The notes under the pieces were generated by a model, which saw nothing but the letters and a program-made list of their open reading frames with translations, searched no databases and had not been told where the DNA came from. Below, piece by piece: positions 23,940-33,466 of a stretch of DNA of 64,000 nucleotides. A program made the position numbers and the translations under genes. This DNA is from Xanthoparmelia taractica (lineage: Eukaryota > Ascomycota > Lecanoromycetes > Lecanorales > Parmeliaceae): the NCBI GenBank assembly GCA_033085395.1, contig JANQBS010000142.1, positions 1-64,000 of the forward strand. Reading direction: 5' to 3'. Numbering within the stretch: position 1 is the first letter of the stretch; every line of letters begins with the position of its first letter.

Positions 23940-25017
23940 ATTTGAGGCTGGATGGGTGGAAGGTTGTGGCTTTTGGAGGATAGGGTGCGGTAGATGTGAG
24001 ATTGAATTGTGCAGTGCTCACCGATGTGCTGAGTGAGACTTTTGTTTTGGATACAGAATCTGAGAATGACGTTCTTGTTCTCTCCTACAGTCATCAGCCA
24101 CGTGAAATCGAGATGCCAGAGTGACCCCAAGCAAGGAATCTTCTCTGCCTCCATTCACTATAATCCCGCTTTTCTCTCGATCAGCCCATCCAGGGCAGAT
24201 TTGCTGCTGCAGATCCAGCATCTTCATGTGTCAGGCATATGAGGGATAGTAGCGACAACCAAGCCCTACCAGCCTGTAATAAACTCTGCTCAAACTTCAT
24301 AACAGAACCTTCCCTCTCCGTTGTTGAGAGGTCAAAGCGAAAAGAATCACTGTACTGTATCCATGTGGTCCACAGTATCCCAAGCCGGACGTTATCACAT
24401 CATTCAGACTCATCAACGTTTGGATCTCTGCAGCTATAGTACCAATTGATTTATCGCTAGTCTTATCGTATCTATCTATTGACTCCTGATAGAGTGCGAG
24501 TTTCGGTCCTGAGATTAGATCCACTTGTACTACTAAAGAGTTTAGGCAACGAGACGGGAATCTCCCACCTCTTTTCTCCTCTTTCGAGTAGTCCGCTGGT
24601 GACTTCTTAAAAAATCAATGTCTCACAACGGTCGAGGACGATCAAGTTAATTAACTGCGATCCTCGTAATGTAGTAGTACTGGAGTATTTCGTAGTATAC
24701 ATCTTGGCAGACACGAAGTTAGGTTGACGATGACTGGATCATGAAGCAGGTAGACGTAGGTTTGATGGCGAATCCCCAAGGGAAGCTTAGAAGCTTGGGA
24801 GCCGTAGTTATAGCTGAAGATAATGCACTCCGACTTTGATTGAATTGCATGCTGTGCAAATACGGCTGGGTAAGGCGGTAAGGCAAGGCTCAACAGAGAT
24901 CCCATTGGTCTGGCACGACGTCATGTGATTAACACGCCAGACTGAGTTTAGCTCGCTTCACACTTCCTCTAAACAGACCACTTCTGTTGAGATCAACCTC
25001 TAATAAGACAACGAACA
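23940..25017. other. Intergenic
   Basis: No gene, RNA or repeat recognised; reading frames here are short and lack family resemblance. The last bases before 25,018 should be the promoter and leader of the F-box-like gene. Confidence 0.5.
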
Positions 25018-26331
25018 ATGGATCGACTCCCGCTAGAATTGCTGCTCATCATCGTCAAAAACACTGGCCATGAGAGTCTCATTCCCTTACGCCTCGTCAA
25101 TGATGCCCTCGCTGCCGCCGCTGCTCCTTTCCTGTTCGAGGCAATTCCACTATGGATTGGTGTTAGAAGTTTAGAACGACTTACCGCTATTTCAGAGCAT
25201 GCGCAACTCTCCCAATACCCGAAAAAGATCATCTTCTCCCCGTTGAGAATCATCGAATACGAGAATGATAGCCGGTACGAAGACAAAGTCAAGGATATGC
25301 TAGAGTACCAGTCTCCTTCTCTCAGTATGCGCGCTCTTACCCTGGCCAAGCACATGTCAGCGTACCGCAGCTGTATTGAAATGCAACGGCTCCTTTCGTC
25401 AAACGCTTTGGATGTCACACTTCTTTCAAAGGCATTCTCACAGCTCCCTCATCTTGGAACGCTCCACGTCGACATCTCGGACACCAGGATTGGGTCTGCT
25501 GAACTGATACACACCTTTGGCACTTTCAAGGCCGAAGACTTGGTAACGTATGATTGCCGTTACACTCTGCCTGTTCTTATCGAAGCTTTGGCAGCATCAA
25601 CGATCAAGATCAAGCTCTTTAAGCTAGGCAGCGGTGAAGGCTATCCAGGCAGCATCATCTCCGGCAGCGTTGGGGATTATTCAACAGCTGCGTCTCATGT
25701 AAGGCCATGCCCATCAAACCCACCAGCATATCTTAGCTGTCCAGCTAGGATATCAACTCGAGCATTGTCAGAAACCTTCTGTGCCGAGAATATGAGTATC
25801 TGCCAAGATGCTCTCCATGATTTGCGCGAACTCGAAATCGGACAAATCAGAGTCGAACCGGATCTTCCTTCAAAATGGTTAGAGGCAGTTACTGCGCTGC
25901 GCCAATTAATGCAGTGTGCATGGGGCCTTGAGATCGTTAGCTTGGTAAGGTTCTGGTCCCCTTATTCTATGTTCCTACCGACACCCACTCTGGACAGTGT
26001 GATGCCCTCGTACATGTTTTATAATATCAAGGAGCTGAATATCCACGACTACGATATAACTGTTGCGGCTTTGAATGACGTCTTTCACCGGAACAGACAC
26101 ACTATAGCCAAGGCCAAAACGCGCGATGTTGCTATTACTGGAAGCGACTGGTCCACAGCTCTGATACAATTAAGGACACTCGATCTTCTTCGGTTGGAGG
26201 TCTTCATCATTAGTTCCTATAGGGAAGAGAACGAATACGGTCTCCGAGCTCAGGATTATATCTTGAAGAAGACCGATAAAGACCCCATGGTGGAGGAGGA
26301 GGAATGGTTGAAAAGATTATTAGAGCAATAG
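25018..26331 (+). CDS. F-box-like protein
   Basis: Single uninterrupted frame of 437 aa. The N terminus MDRLPLELLLIIVKNTG..SLIPLRLVNDALAAAAAPFLF fits a fungal F-box: leucine/proline-rich first helix, then LRLVN and the APFLFE ending. Such proteins link substrates to Skp1-cullin ubiquitin ligases. The remaining 390 residues hold weakly leucine-rich segments (LPHLGTLHVDIS, LRTLDLLRLEVFII), in line with a degenerate LRR-like substrate-binding region. The initiator context ACAATGG is favourable. No intron is needed. The substrate is unknown. Confidence 0.72.
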   Translation: MDRLPLELLLIIVKNTGHESLIPLRLVNDALAAAAAPFLFEAIPLWIGVRSLERLTAISEHAQLSQYPKKIIFSPLRIIEYENDSRYEDKVKDMLEYQSPSLSMRALTLAKHMSAYRSCIEMQRLLSSNALDVTLLSKAFSQLPHLGTLHVDISDTRIGSAELIHTFGTFKAEDLVTYDCRYTLPVLIEALAASTIKIKLFKLGSGEGYPGSIISGSVGDYSTAASHVRPCPSNPPAYLSCPARISTRALSETFCAENMSICQDALHDLRELEIGQIRVEPDLPSKWLEAVTALRQLMQCAWGLEIVSLVRFWSPYSMFLPTPTLDSVMPSYMFYNIKELNIHDYDITVAALNDVFHRNRHTIAKAKTRDVAITGSDWSTALIQLRTLDLLRLEVFIISSYREENEYGLRAQDYILKKTDKDPMVEEEEWLKRLLEQ

Positions 26332-26929
26332 GAGAACGAGTCATGATAATAGATTGCTGCACTGGCAATTTGGATTGCTCCGCTGCATTTTTCCGGCAAC
26401 GTCCCAAGTCATTGATTGAAGGCGGTAGATTATCAACCTCATCACTCATGATCACCACATTGTCCAGGATGGTCTGTCTCCCTGGTAGGTCGGTGCTTTG
26501 AAACAGGTATAGTGGAATGATCGAACAAGGTGTTGGATGCTCTGGTCAGAGTCAGGTATCTTCAGAAGACGGGATAAAGTACTCAGGCGATACTAAGATG
26601 AGCAGGGAAAATGCGAGTGAGCTTTAGTCACTTTTTGACAAGCTTAAAGGGCAACCGGTGGCCCGAAGAGCAGCGCAGAAAATTACCGACGTTCAGAACG
26701 AACTGTATACGCCCTAAGGATTTCGCCATCATACCTCTCGCCATTAGTGTGTAAACACGATCATCAATGTAAAATAGCTCCTAGAGCACCTGTCAAATTA
26801 GCTGAGTTGCTAGGATAGACTCACTTCATTCGTTTGTTTCCATTGTCAAAGTCTCTGAATGACCTCCATATGCTTGGCATCGTCTATGATATTCGCTTGT
26901 TTCCTTTCGACGTTCTCCACCATCTTTCC
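26332..26929. other. Intergenic
   Basis: No supported feature is visible between the F-box-like gene and the decayed phosphatase remnant. Confidence 0.5.
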
Positions 26930-27788
26930 CCTCGGTTCCCCAATTCACACTTGGTCTCCGACTACCTCTCAACCGTAGCAAGCACACTCTCCTTCCTGGA
27001 TCCCCATCAGCGCTTCCACGCCCCGCTCACCCATTCAACGTCACCAACAACTAGATCACCGAAATCCATTTACCTAACCCCAATCATCTCCCTCAACCCT
27101 TACAAATCACGCCCAAATCTCGCATTCGAACCCTCAACCCCCCCCCCCCCCCCCGACCCCAACGCCTTCTCCCTCCGCACCCTCAAATCCTTCTCCGTAA
27201 GCGCATATTTTCTCGCCGCCCCCTCATGCCCAACCCCAACGAACAAAAGCACAGCCGCACACCGCAGATCCGTACGATCCTTCCCCGCCGAGCAATCCAC
27301 AAGACACTTCTCCCCCCCTCTCTCACCCTGTCCCTCCAAACCCACAAACACCACCTAAAAACCCTGCCTCACATACTCCAAAAATCCCCCATAAACCCTC
27401 ACGGACCCCGCCGTATTTTTTTTTTACGCTCGCATAATCCTTATATCGCTCCGCCAGCGAACTCAGGACCGACAGTAGTCTTGATCTTCAATTTCTGGCG
27501 CGTGGCACAACTCTGTGTTCCCTCTAGTAGGAGACGCTCGGTACGAACGCCTACATTTGCGATTTCGGGCGTGGAGCGGGAGGTCGGACTTGGTGGAAGG
27601 ACGGCGTCGATAGTGGAGGGTTCGGCGGGGCGGTAGAAAGGCGGTTTGGAGGAGTGAGGGAGGCGGAGGTTGTGGATGTGGAGGTTGTGGAAGGAAGGAA
27701 AAGGGAAGTTGCCGTGTTGCGAGGCTGCGGCTTTTATAGTTGTTGGAGTTGTTAGTTCATGGTGGTGGTGGATATCAAGGATTTTCAA
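26930..27788 (-). pseudogene. Protein-tyrosine phosphatase (Y_phosphatase3 type) pseudogene
   Basis: Minus-strand pieces match the fungal phosphatase family whose proteins start near an NFRDLG motif. Visible are HNLRLPHSSKPPFYRPAEPS (N-terminal region, about 27.6 kb), YxDYASVKK and VYGGFLEYVRQGF (about 27.4 kb), then KCLVDCSAGKDRTD (P-loop, about 27.3 kb) with YALTEKDLRVRRE after it, and ESVLATVER near the C terminus. The CX5R loop keeps Cys and Arg, but the usual HC..DRTG reads DC..DRTD. The parts lie in different frames and are broken by stops (after QGF, RDL, VLATVER) and by a run of 17 C (27,138-27,154). Introns explain at most some of the breaks, so decay is the likeliest reading. Confidence 0.65.
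27138..27154. repeat. Homopolymer run of 17 C
   Basis: An uninterrupted C17 lies inside the phosphatase pseudogene. Such runs slip readily in replication and sequencing, so the local frame is unreliable. Confidence 0.9.
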
Positions 27789-28203
27789 GCTTTGTGCATA
27801 AGCTAATTCATGCCTTTATCTCCGCCCATCGACGTCCTGTCCATCCAATATGTTGTATACTTTGGTCCTATCCGCATAGGAGACCTCTAAAAGCTGACTG
27901 CATTAAAAATGCAATGAGATCTCCAGACGGGATTCCTTGAATGAAAATTAGCGGGTTCCTGAAAGCTAATCCACGGTTTGGTGAGTCATTGGTCAATTGG
28001 TTGGCGGCTGCCTACAAGACCTGAGATACTACATCATTTCCTCTTGTTCAATGCGCGTACATTGCTATTCACCGTCGCACCTTTGGCTTATTGATCTCTG
28101 TCGATTTCCATCTTCCATCTCAAACTCCATCTCCATGAACCCACTTCCTTGACCACAACCACCATACCTCGCATCCCCAATCTAATATATATATACCAAA
28201 ACA
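27789..28203. other. Intergenic
   Basis: About 415 bp in front of the acetyltransferase gene; it presumably holds its promoter. No distinct element recognised. Confidence 0.5.
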
Positions 28204-29144
28204 ATGCCCCTCACCCTCTCCCACTGCCTCCCCACCGACGCCCCCGAGCTCGGCCGCGTCTCCGCAGCAATCTGGCTGCCGACCCCCGCCAACAAAGTCG
28301 CCTGGGCCAAAGTCCCCGAGTCGGAAATGATAAAAAAGTACGAAAAAGGTTTCCACGACGGCATGACGGTTCAAAAACAGTGTAAACTGCCCCAGCAGAA
28401 ACACTATTTAAAAGTCACCGACGATGCCACCGGCGATATAGCGGCGTACGCCGTTTGGATTTATCTGCCGGAAGGGTACTGCGTTGAAGATGAGTATGTG
28501 TTTTCTTTGATCGAGTTGTGTTTGTATCGCCTTTTTGGGACCGGATGCGCAGCTCTTGAGAGATTTCTCGGGAATCTACACTCCAAAATGAAAATGATCC
28601 ATGGCTCGGTATGATCCTTCAAACTAAGCAATACTGACCCCTAAACCCCAATCCAGCGATGAAGCCACAGTAGGCGACCTGCCCACCGGCGCCAACGAAG
28701 CCCTATTGCGAAAATCCAGCCAGATGGTCGGAGAATTACGATCGGAGCACCCGGGCCGGCATGAAGCACACTGGCGTAAGTCAACCAGCTCCCTTCCACC
28801 CCCCTCCCCATCCCCCTCCCCCCTGACCCCCAACTTTCCCCCTGACTGCCTACCCCACCCCAGTCCTCAAGGCCCTCGGCACGCACCCCCGCCACGAACG
28901 CAAAGGCGCCGGCGCCAAACTCGTCCAATGGGCTTTCCCGCACGCCGACGCCGCGGGACTACGATGCTACGTCGATGCGAGCAAATTAGGTTATCCGCTA
29001 TATCGGAAATGTGGGTTTGAGGATGTAGGGGAGATGAGTTTGGATTTGGGGGAGTTTGACGGGGGAGAGGGGGAAGGAAGAGGGTTGGGGGTGCAGAGGT
29101 GGGTTGCTATGATTAGGGAGGCGAGGCGAGGAGATTCAAGGTAA
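28204..29144 (+). CDS. GNAT-family N-acetyltransferase
   Basis: Predicted 229 aa from exons 28,204-28,493, 28,657-28,775 and 28,864-29,144 (introns 163 and 88 bp; the first uses GTATGT). The start MPLTLSHCLPTDAPELGRV is the usual opening of fungal GNATs. Exon 3 begins with the acetyl-CoA loop region LLKALGTHPRHERKGAGAKL (motif A, the pattern R-x-x-G-x-G/A) and goes on to AAGLRCYVDASKLGYPLYRKCGFE, the motif-B segment of the family. These enzymes move an acetyl group from acetyl-CoA to an amine; the acceptor is unknown. The C-terminal region has a Gly/Glu-rich loop before QRWVAMIRE. The gene is compact and appears intact. Confidence 0.85.
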
Positions 29145-29569
29145 ACTGTATCATGCGAGTGCTGAACAGCGTAAGCATTCCAGTTGGAAGATGAACTCAT
29201 AATGATGACAAACAGCATTTATTGACATGATGAATATGAAAATTCCCTGATGACCGACCCTGGTTTATGCAACGAAGAATCGAGCTCGATCCACGGGAAA
29301 AGCCATTGTGTGAATAAACACCAAGCTCCCTCAACATCACATACCATCAGCATGATCGCCTCACTCGTCGTTCAGCTCACTGAACTACCAGCCAAATCCA
29401 TCCCCCTTCCATCCTCCTCTGCCATTTCCATCACCGGCTCTGATAATGCTCCCTCCATTTCCCTTTCCCTTTCCCACGGCCACCACATCTCATCCGCCGC
29501 AAAAATCGTCCCTCCCCCTCATCTCTCCCTGATCCCGCCACCCACCCACTCACTCACGCTCCCACTCAA
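29145..29569. other. Intergenic between convergent genes
   Basis: About 425 bp between two converging 3' ends; the right half is strongly C/T-biased. No feature recognised. Confidence 0.5.
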
Positions 29570-31552
29570 TCAATCCTCCTCCTCCTCCTCCTCCTTCTCC
29601 TCCTTCTCCGCCGCCGCCTCCTCCGCCGCGGCCCTCGCAATCCTCTCCTGCAACCGCCGAAACGCCTCACTCGCCGCATTCCCAGGTTTCGGCGCCGGAG
29701 TCGCCGCTCCGCCACGTGCGCCCCGGCCGCCGCCGCGGCCCCTGCCATTCCCACGAGGAGACCAGCCGCTCCTTCCCGCTCCTGGTCCTGCTGGTGGAAT
29801 TCGAGGAGTGCCGAGTGGAGCTCGTGCACCGACTGCTCCAACGCCTGGCTGGGTTGGTGTATGTGGTGATGGTGATGGTGGTGGTGCTCGACCGCGTGCA
29901 CCGCCCCGGCCCCGCTCATTCCCACGAGGAGACCAGATGATACGGTCCGCTCTTGGTCCTGGTGGTGGATTTGGAGTAGGACCGGGTGGAGCTCGAGGAA
30001 TTGCTCCGGTGTCTGGCTGGGTTGGAGTCTGTGGTGGTGGTGGTGCCTGAGTTGGGGTCGGCGACGATTGTCGGGGTGTTACCTTCCACGACGCGTCAGG
30101 GTTCTTCGCCCAGATCGATTCCGACAACGATTTTGTTGGACGCTGGCTTAGATAGTCCGCGAGCGCATCGCTGACTTCTTCGTTATGCGTCTTCGCCAGG
30201 TTTTCGATGCCCGGGAAGAAGTTTGATGGGCGGCGAAGACGGGCAGGCTGCTCTTGATGCACAGCTTCAGCGTTTTCTTCGCTGGGTATTTCTCCCTGAG
30301 CGGCTGGCGATGATGCTTCGGTGCCACTAGCCGGCGCTGGCGACGATTGTTGGGGTGTTGGTTTTGAGGATGTGTCAGGCTTCTTTGCCCAGATTGATTC
30401 CGACAGCGACTTCGTGGGACGCTGGCTTAGAAAGTCTGCGAGCGCATCGCTGACTTCTTCGTTATGCGTCTTCGTTAGATTTTCGATGCCCGGGAAAAAG
30501 TTCGACGGACGTCGAGGACGGGCGGGCTGTTCGTGATGCGCAGCGTTTGCTCCGTCATGTGTCTGTCCCTGAACGGATGGCCATGACGCATTGGTGGCAC
30601 TGGCCGCCGGTGGAGACGACTCCCGGGTTGGAGACTGAGGTTGCGGTACTGGCAGGGGAGCGGTGATGTCCTGCTGTGGTAAATCCAGCTTAGGAGCTGG
30701 AGAGGGTGAGGGTGAGGAAGGCTGCGAGTCATTTCTGGGATGAGTTAGGGAGGGATTCAAAGACTGAGCAACTTGACGGTCATACATGTCATCCAGGACA
30801 TTGTCTGGAGCAGTAACACCATCTTCGTCTTCTGCTCGATCTGGCATCCCGCTCTTTCTCCTCCAATCCAGTCTCTTGACCTCCTGGTTAAGCTTTTGAA
30901 CATGTGGGTTCTTCGCTTGACCCGGTCCTGCGGCCTTGGGGGCGGGCGTGTACTCTGGAATGCCGGTCTGAGGAAATGGACACTGATTTTGGAGGGAGCT
31001 CTCTGCAGCTGGCGCGATAGCGGAATCAGAACCTGAATCCGAAGAAGCGCTTCCATGCTGCGACGCAATGTAAGCTTGATGGTGTGGGAGGAGAGGAGGA
31101 TTAGGTTTCTTTGGACGCACAGCAGGAACGAAGTTGGGGGCGGATCCATTCATACTCAATGTAGATCCCTGCGACGATGGCTCTGGTGATGGCAGATTTT
31201 CAGGTGGCTGGCCATTGTCCAGGGGCAGTTCTGAGGAAGCTCTGTCCTCGCTGCATCCTGGTGAGTTTGCAATGTGATCTTCTGGAGCAACGTCAGCGTC
31301 AAGAGCAACCTTGTCAGCGCCACCATTGCGTCCGTCGTCTGGGTCGTCGTCATCGTCATCGTCCTTGTCGTCTTCGCCAGGGCCATCGCCATTATCACTC
31401 CAAGAATCATGGTCGTCATCATGTTCGCCTGAATCCGGACCACGATCTTCGTCCTCCTCGTCCTTCTCGTCCTTGCGATCACTATCGTCATCTCCGTAGT
31501 CAGAGACGTCGTATAAGGGGTCGAAAGTGTCGCCATGGTGTGGAAGTGGCAG
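29570..31552 (-). CDS. Low-complexity acidic/proline-rich protein (start unresolved, may be 3' part of neighbour)
   Basis: The frame is open from 31,552 to a stop at 29,570. Its first part encodes a dense Asp/Glu run (KDEKDEEDEDRGPDSGEHDD..DDDDDDDPDDG), which looks truly coding, but no ATG occurs before 31,153 (MNGSAPNFVPAVRPKK, giving 527 aa). Further on are two near-identical blocks around RRPSNFFPGIENL.KTHNEE and SQRPTKSLSESIWAK, then a Gly/Arg/Pro-rich tract (RGRGGGRGARGG, RGG-like) and a helical tail EEAAAEKEEKEEEEEED. No known domain. The frame is in register with the coiled-coil gene upstream, separated by a single TAG at 31,553-31,555, so the two may be exons of one gene (see findings). 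Confidence 0.6.
   Translation of the reverse strand: MPLPHHGDTFDPLYDVSDYGDDDSDRKDEKDEEDEDRGPDSGEHDDDHDSWSDNGDGPGEDDKDDDDDDDPDDGRNGGADKVALDADVAPEDHIANSPGCSEDRASSELPLDNGQPPENLPSPEPSSQGSTLSMNGSAPNFVPAVRPKKPNPPLLPHHQAYIASQHGSASSDSGSDSAIAPAAESSLQNQCPFPQTGIPEYTPAPKAAGPGQAKNPHVQKLNQEVKRLDWRRKSGMPDRAEDEDGVTAPDNVLDDMYDRQVAQSLNPSLTHPRNDSQPSSPSPSPAPKLDLPQQDITAPLPVPQPQSPTRESSPPAASATNASWPSVQGQTHDGANAAHHEQPARPRRPSNFFPGIENLTKTHNEEVSDALADFLSQRPTKSLSESIWAKKPDTSSKPTPQQSSPAPASGTEASSPAAQGEIPSEENAEAVHQEQPARLRRPSNFFPGIENLAKTHNEEVSDALADYLSQRPTKSLSESIWAKNPDASWKVTPRQSSPTPTQAPPPPQTPTQPDTGAIPRAPPGPTPNPPPGPRADRIIWSPRGNERGRGGARGRAPPPSPSPHTPTQPGVGAVGARAPLGTPRIPPAGPGAGRSGWSPRGNGRGRGGGRGARGGAATPAPKPGNAASEAFRRLQERIARAAAEEAAAEKEEKEEEEEED
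30061..30540 (-). repeat. Diverged internal duplication in the low-complexity gene
   Basis: Two blocks of roughly 150-200 bp, about 279 bp apart (aligned cores 30,102-30,250 and 30,381-30,529), encode the repeated NFFPGIENL..THNEEVSDALAD and SQRPTKSLSESIWAK modules. Differences are scattered, many at third positions, which suggests selection on the protein. Confidence 0.85.
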
Positions 31553-33466
31553 CTACAGAGGAGCAGATTGGACGCGCCGCAGCGGAGCAACCTCCTCTGC
31601 GTTGGTGGTTCTCGAGCCTTGTGGCTGCTGGAAGGTGAAATCGTAATTCTGCCAACTCTCACCCTGTCTCTCAGCAGCTGGGATCTCAGGAGCCCCAGTA
31701 CTCTCAGCGTCCATATCTTCGTGACGCTCGTCCATCTTAATCAACTGGGAATGTAACAGGTCGTATTTGGCCTTCAGTACCGTGATCTCTTCCTCCTTGT
31801 CTTCGTTGGCCCTCTCCTCCGCGTCGTGCATGTTGTCTAGGTCCCCATAAGCGGTCTGGAGACTCTCGTATTTTGCGTTGGCCTCTTCGAGATCTTCTTG
31901 GAGCTTTCTGTAGCTCTCCCGAAGGTCCCGCGCGATCGATTGCGCTTCTTCTCTATTGTTTCTCTCGAAACCGAGCTGCGTCTCCAATGCGCCAATGCGG
32001 CGCTCGTTGTGCGCATTGTCGCTTTGCATCTGATCGCGGAGGGTTCTGACGGCTTGCACGTCAGCTTGCTCCTCGAGCGCCTCGCATGTCTCTTTCCAGA
32101 TATCCCGGCTGTCTTCCAGCACGTTGTACTCGGCTTGGAGGTCTTCCAGCTCCTGCTTGAGCTTCCTCCCACCTTGGCGGAACAACTCCTTCTTCATAAA
32201 GGCAACTCGATAGTTTGCCTGTTCGATATTGAGCTGGTTTTGCAGACGCTCGACTTGAGCATTTGTCTGCTCAAGTGAAGGTTCTGCCTCAACCTCCTCG
32301 GTGGAATCGAGGTGGGTACTTGGTTGCGGGCTTCCGTCGACCGCATCACCTTGAGGAGCCATCGCTTCAACCGTAGGCTCATTCGAAATCAGCTGAGAAT
32401 TCCTATCATCAGCTGCAGGAGATTCCTCCTCAGTGTCCTCAATCGTCTCGAGCTGGGCATTATCATCCAGCTCACTCTCCTCTGCCTCCAACTTGGCCCT
32501 CAACTCCTCCAGCTCCTCTTCCGCATCTGCACGAGCATTGGTCTGGTGCTCCAAGAAATCCCTTGTTTCTTCATGGCTAGCCCGTTCATTTGCCAAGGCC
32601 TTCCGTGCCTTAGCGAGCTGCTTTTGTAGCTTCTCGGAAGGGCTTTGCTTGGGCACGACGCTACCGCGACGACTTCGGACAAAGTTGAATGTGACCCTAG
32701 CCTTCGTAGCCTTCTCTTTCTTCAACGCTTCCTGTGCTTTGGTCAGCTGCGCCTGCAGCTTGCTGAAGTTGTTTACGTTGTAGACGATGCCGGTGCGGCT
32801 TCTCACGTAGTTGTATTTCGACATGCGGAGATTGTTGATACGCCGTTGGATCGCATCGGCTGACGTATGCAGAGCGTTGACGTCTTCGCTGGAGATGGTG
32901 GTCGTGCCAGGCGGGAGCTCATTGCAAGCAGAAGGGGGCGGAGGGAATTGCTGTCGCATGAAGGCTCCTACGGCCTCTTTTTGCTCCTCCCACACTCTAA
33001 ACAGCATGGGCAGGAGATATGAACGCCAGTGGTATAGCACGGCGATGACCAGACCGAAAACGATAACCCAAGCCAAGTCACCCATGTCTAGACCACAAAC
33101 GGTGTTGATCATGGCTCCAAAAATGTTTCCCAGGACGGAAAGCATCCAATGTAGGGAGAGCTCTGGCGGTACAGCTGATGCGAGGCGTCTTGCCGGGAAA
33201 TTATCCACGTACTGGACACCAGGGATCTTGTACACTCCGAGGAGTGCCGGAATGCGCTCTGTCAGGTTGAAGCCTGACTCTTCTAGGAACTCACGCGACC
33301 ACACATACGGCGTTTCGTATGCGGGCGCGTTGCTTTTCACTGTTGTTGCCACGGCCGCGTTTGTGGTCGCCGTCGAAAAGACATTCTCGAACATGTGGGA
33401 GACATAGTCGCGGACGTATGCCAGTACGCCTACTGACGTGTCGCGGGCTGTCCCAAAAACCGACAT
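31553..33466 (-). CDS. Two-TM coiled-coil membrane protein
   Basis: Predicted 637 aa from the internal ATG (MSVFGTARDTSVGV); the frame is open a further 25 codons upstream, without an ATG. Two hydrophobic segments, WMLSVLGNIFGAMINTVCGL and DLAWVIVFGLVIAVLYHW, near residues 105-155 form a membrane hairpin. After a proline-rich link come long heptad-type coiled coils rich in Glu, Lys, Gln and Leu (EELEELRAKLEAEESELDD, KLKQELEDLQAEYNVLEDSR, REDLEEAN-like stretches). There is also an internal duplication: YNYVRSRTGIVYNVNNFSKLQ..LTKAQEALKKEKA resembles FNFVRSRRGSVVPKQSPSEKLQ..LAKARKALANERA. I do not recognise a named family; a tether or scaffold on an organelle membrane is a reasonable guess. See the companion entry on the TAG at 31,553. 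Confidence 0.7.
   Translation of the reverse strand: MSVFGTARDTSVGVLAYVRDYVSHMFENVFSTATTNAAVATTVKSNAPAYETPYVWSREFLEESGFNLTERIPALLGVYKIPGVQYVDNFPARRLASAVPPELSLHWMLSVLGNIFGAMINTVCGLDMGDLAWVIVFGLVIAVLYHWRSYLLPMLFRVWEEQKEAVGAFMRQQFPPPPSACNELPPGTTTISSEDVNALHTSADAIQRRINNLRMSKYNYVRSRTGIVYNVNNFSKLQAQLTKAQEALKKEKATKARVTFNFVRSRRGSVVPKQSPSEKLQKQLAKARKALANERASHEETRDFLEHQTNARADAEEELEELRAKLEAEESELDDNAQLETIEDTEEESPAADDRNSQLISNEPTVEAMAPQGDAVDGSPQPSTHLDSTEEVEAEPSLEQTNAQVERLQNQLNIEQANYRVAFMKKELFRQGGRKLKQELEDLQAEYNVLEDSRDIWKETCEALEEQADVQAVRTLRDQMQSDNAHNERRIGALETQLGFERNNREEAQSIARDLRESYRKLQEDLEEANAKYESLQTAYGDLDNMHDAEERANEDKEEEITVLKAKYDLLHSQLIKMDERHEDMDAESTGAPEIPAAERQGESWQNYDFTFQQPQGSRTTNAEEVAPLRRVQSAPL

Noticed and set aside
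29566..29925. Minus-strand frame with His and Arg runs
   Set aside because: Trinucleotide-repeat shadow of the Glu- and Pro-rich tail of the low-complexity protein.
31156..31662. 168-codon minus-strand frame rich in Thr and Met
   Set aside because: It is the shifted-frame shadow of the Asp/Glu-rich stretch of the low-complexity gene.
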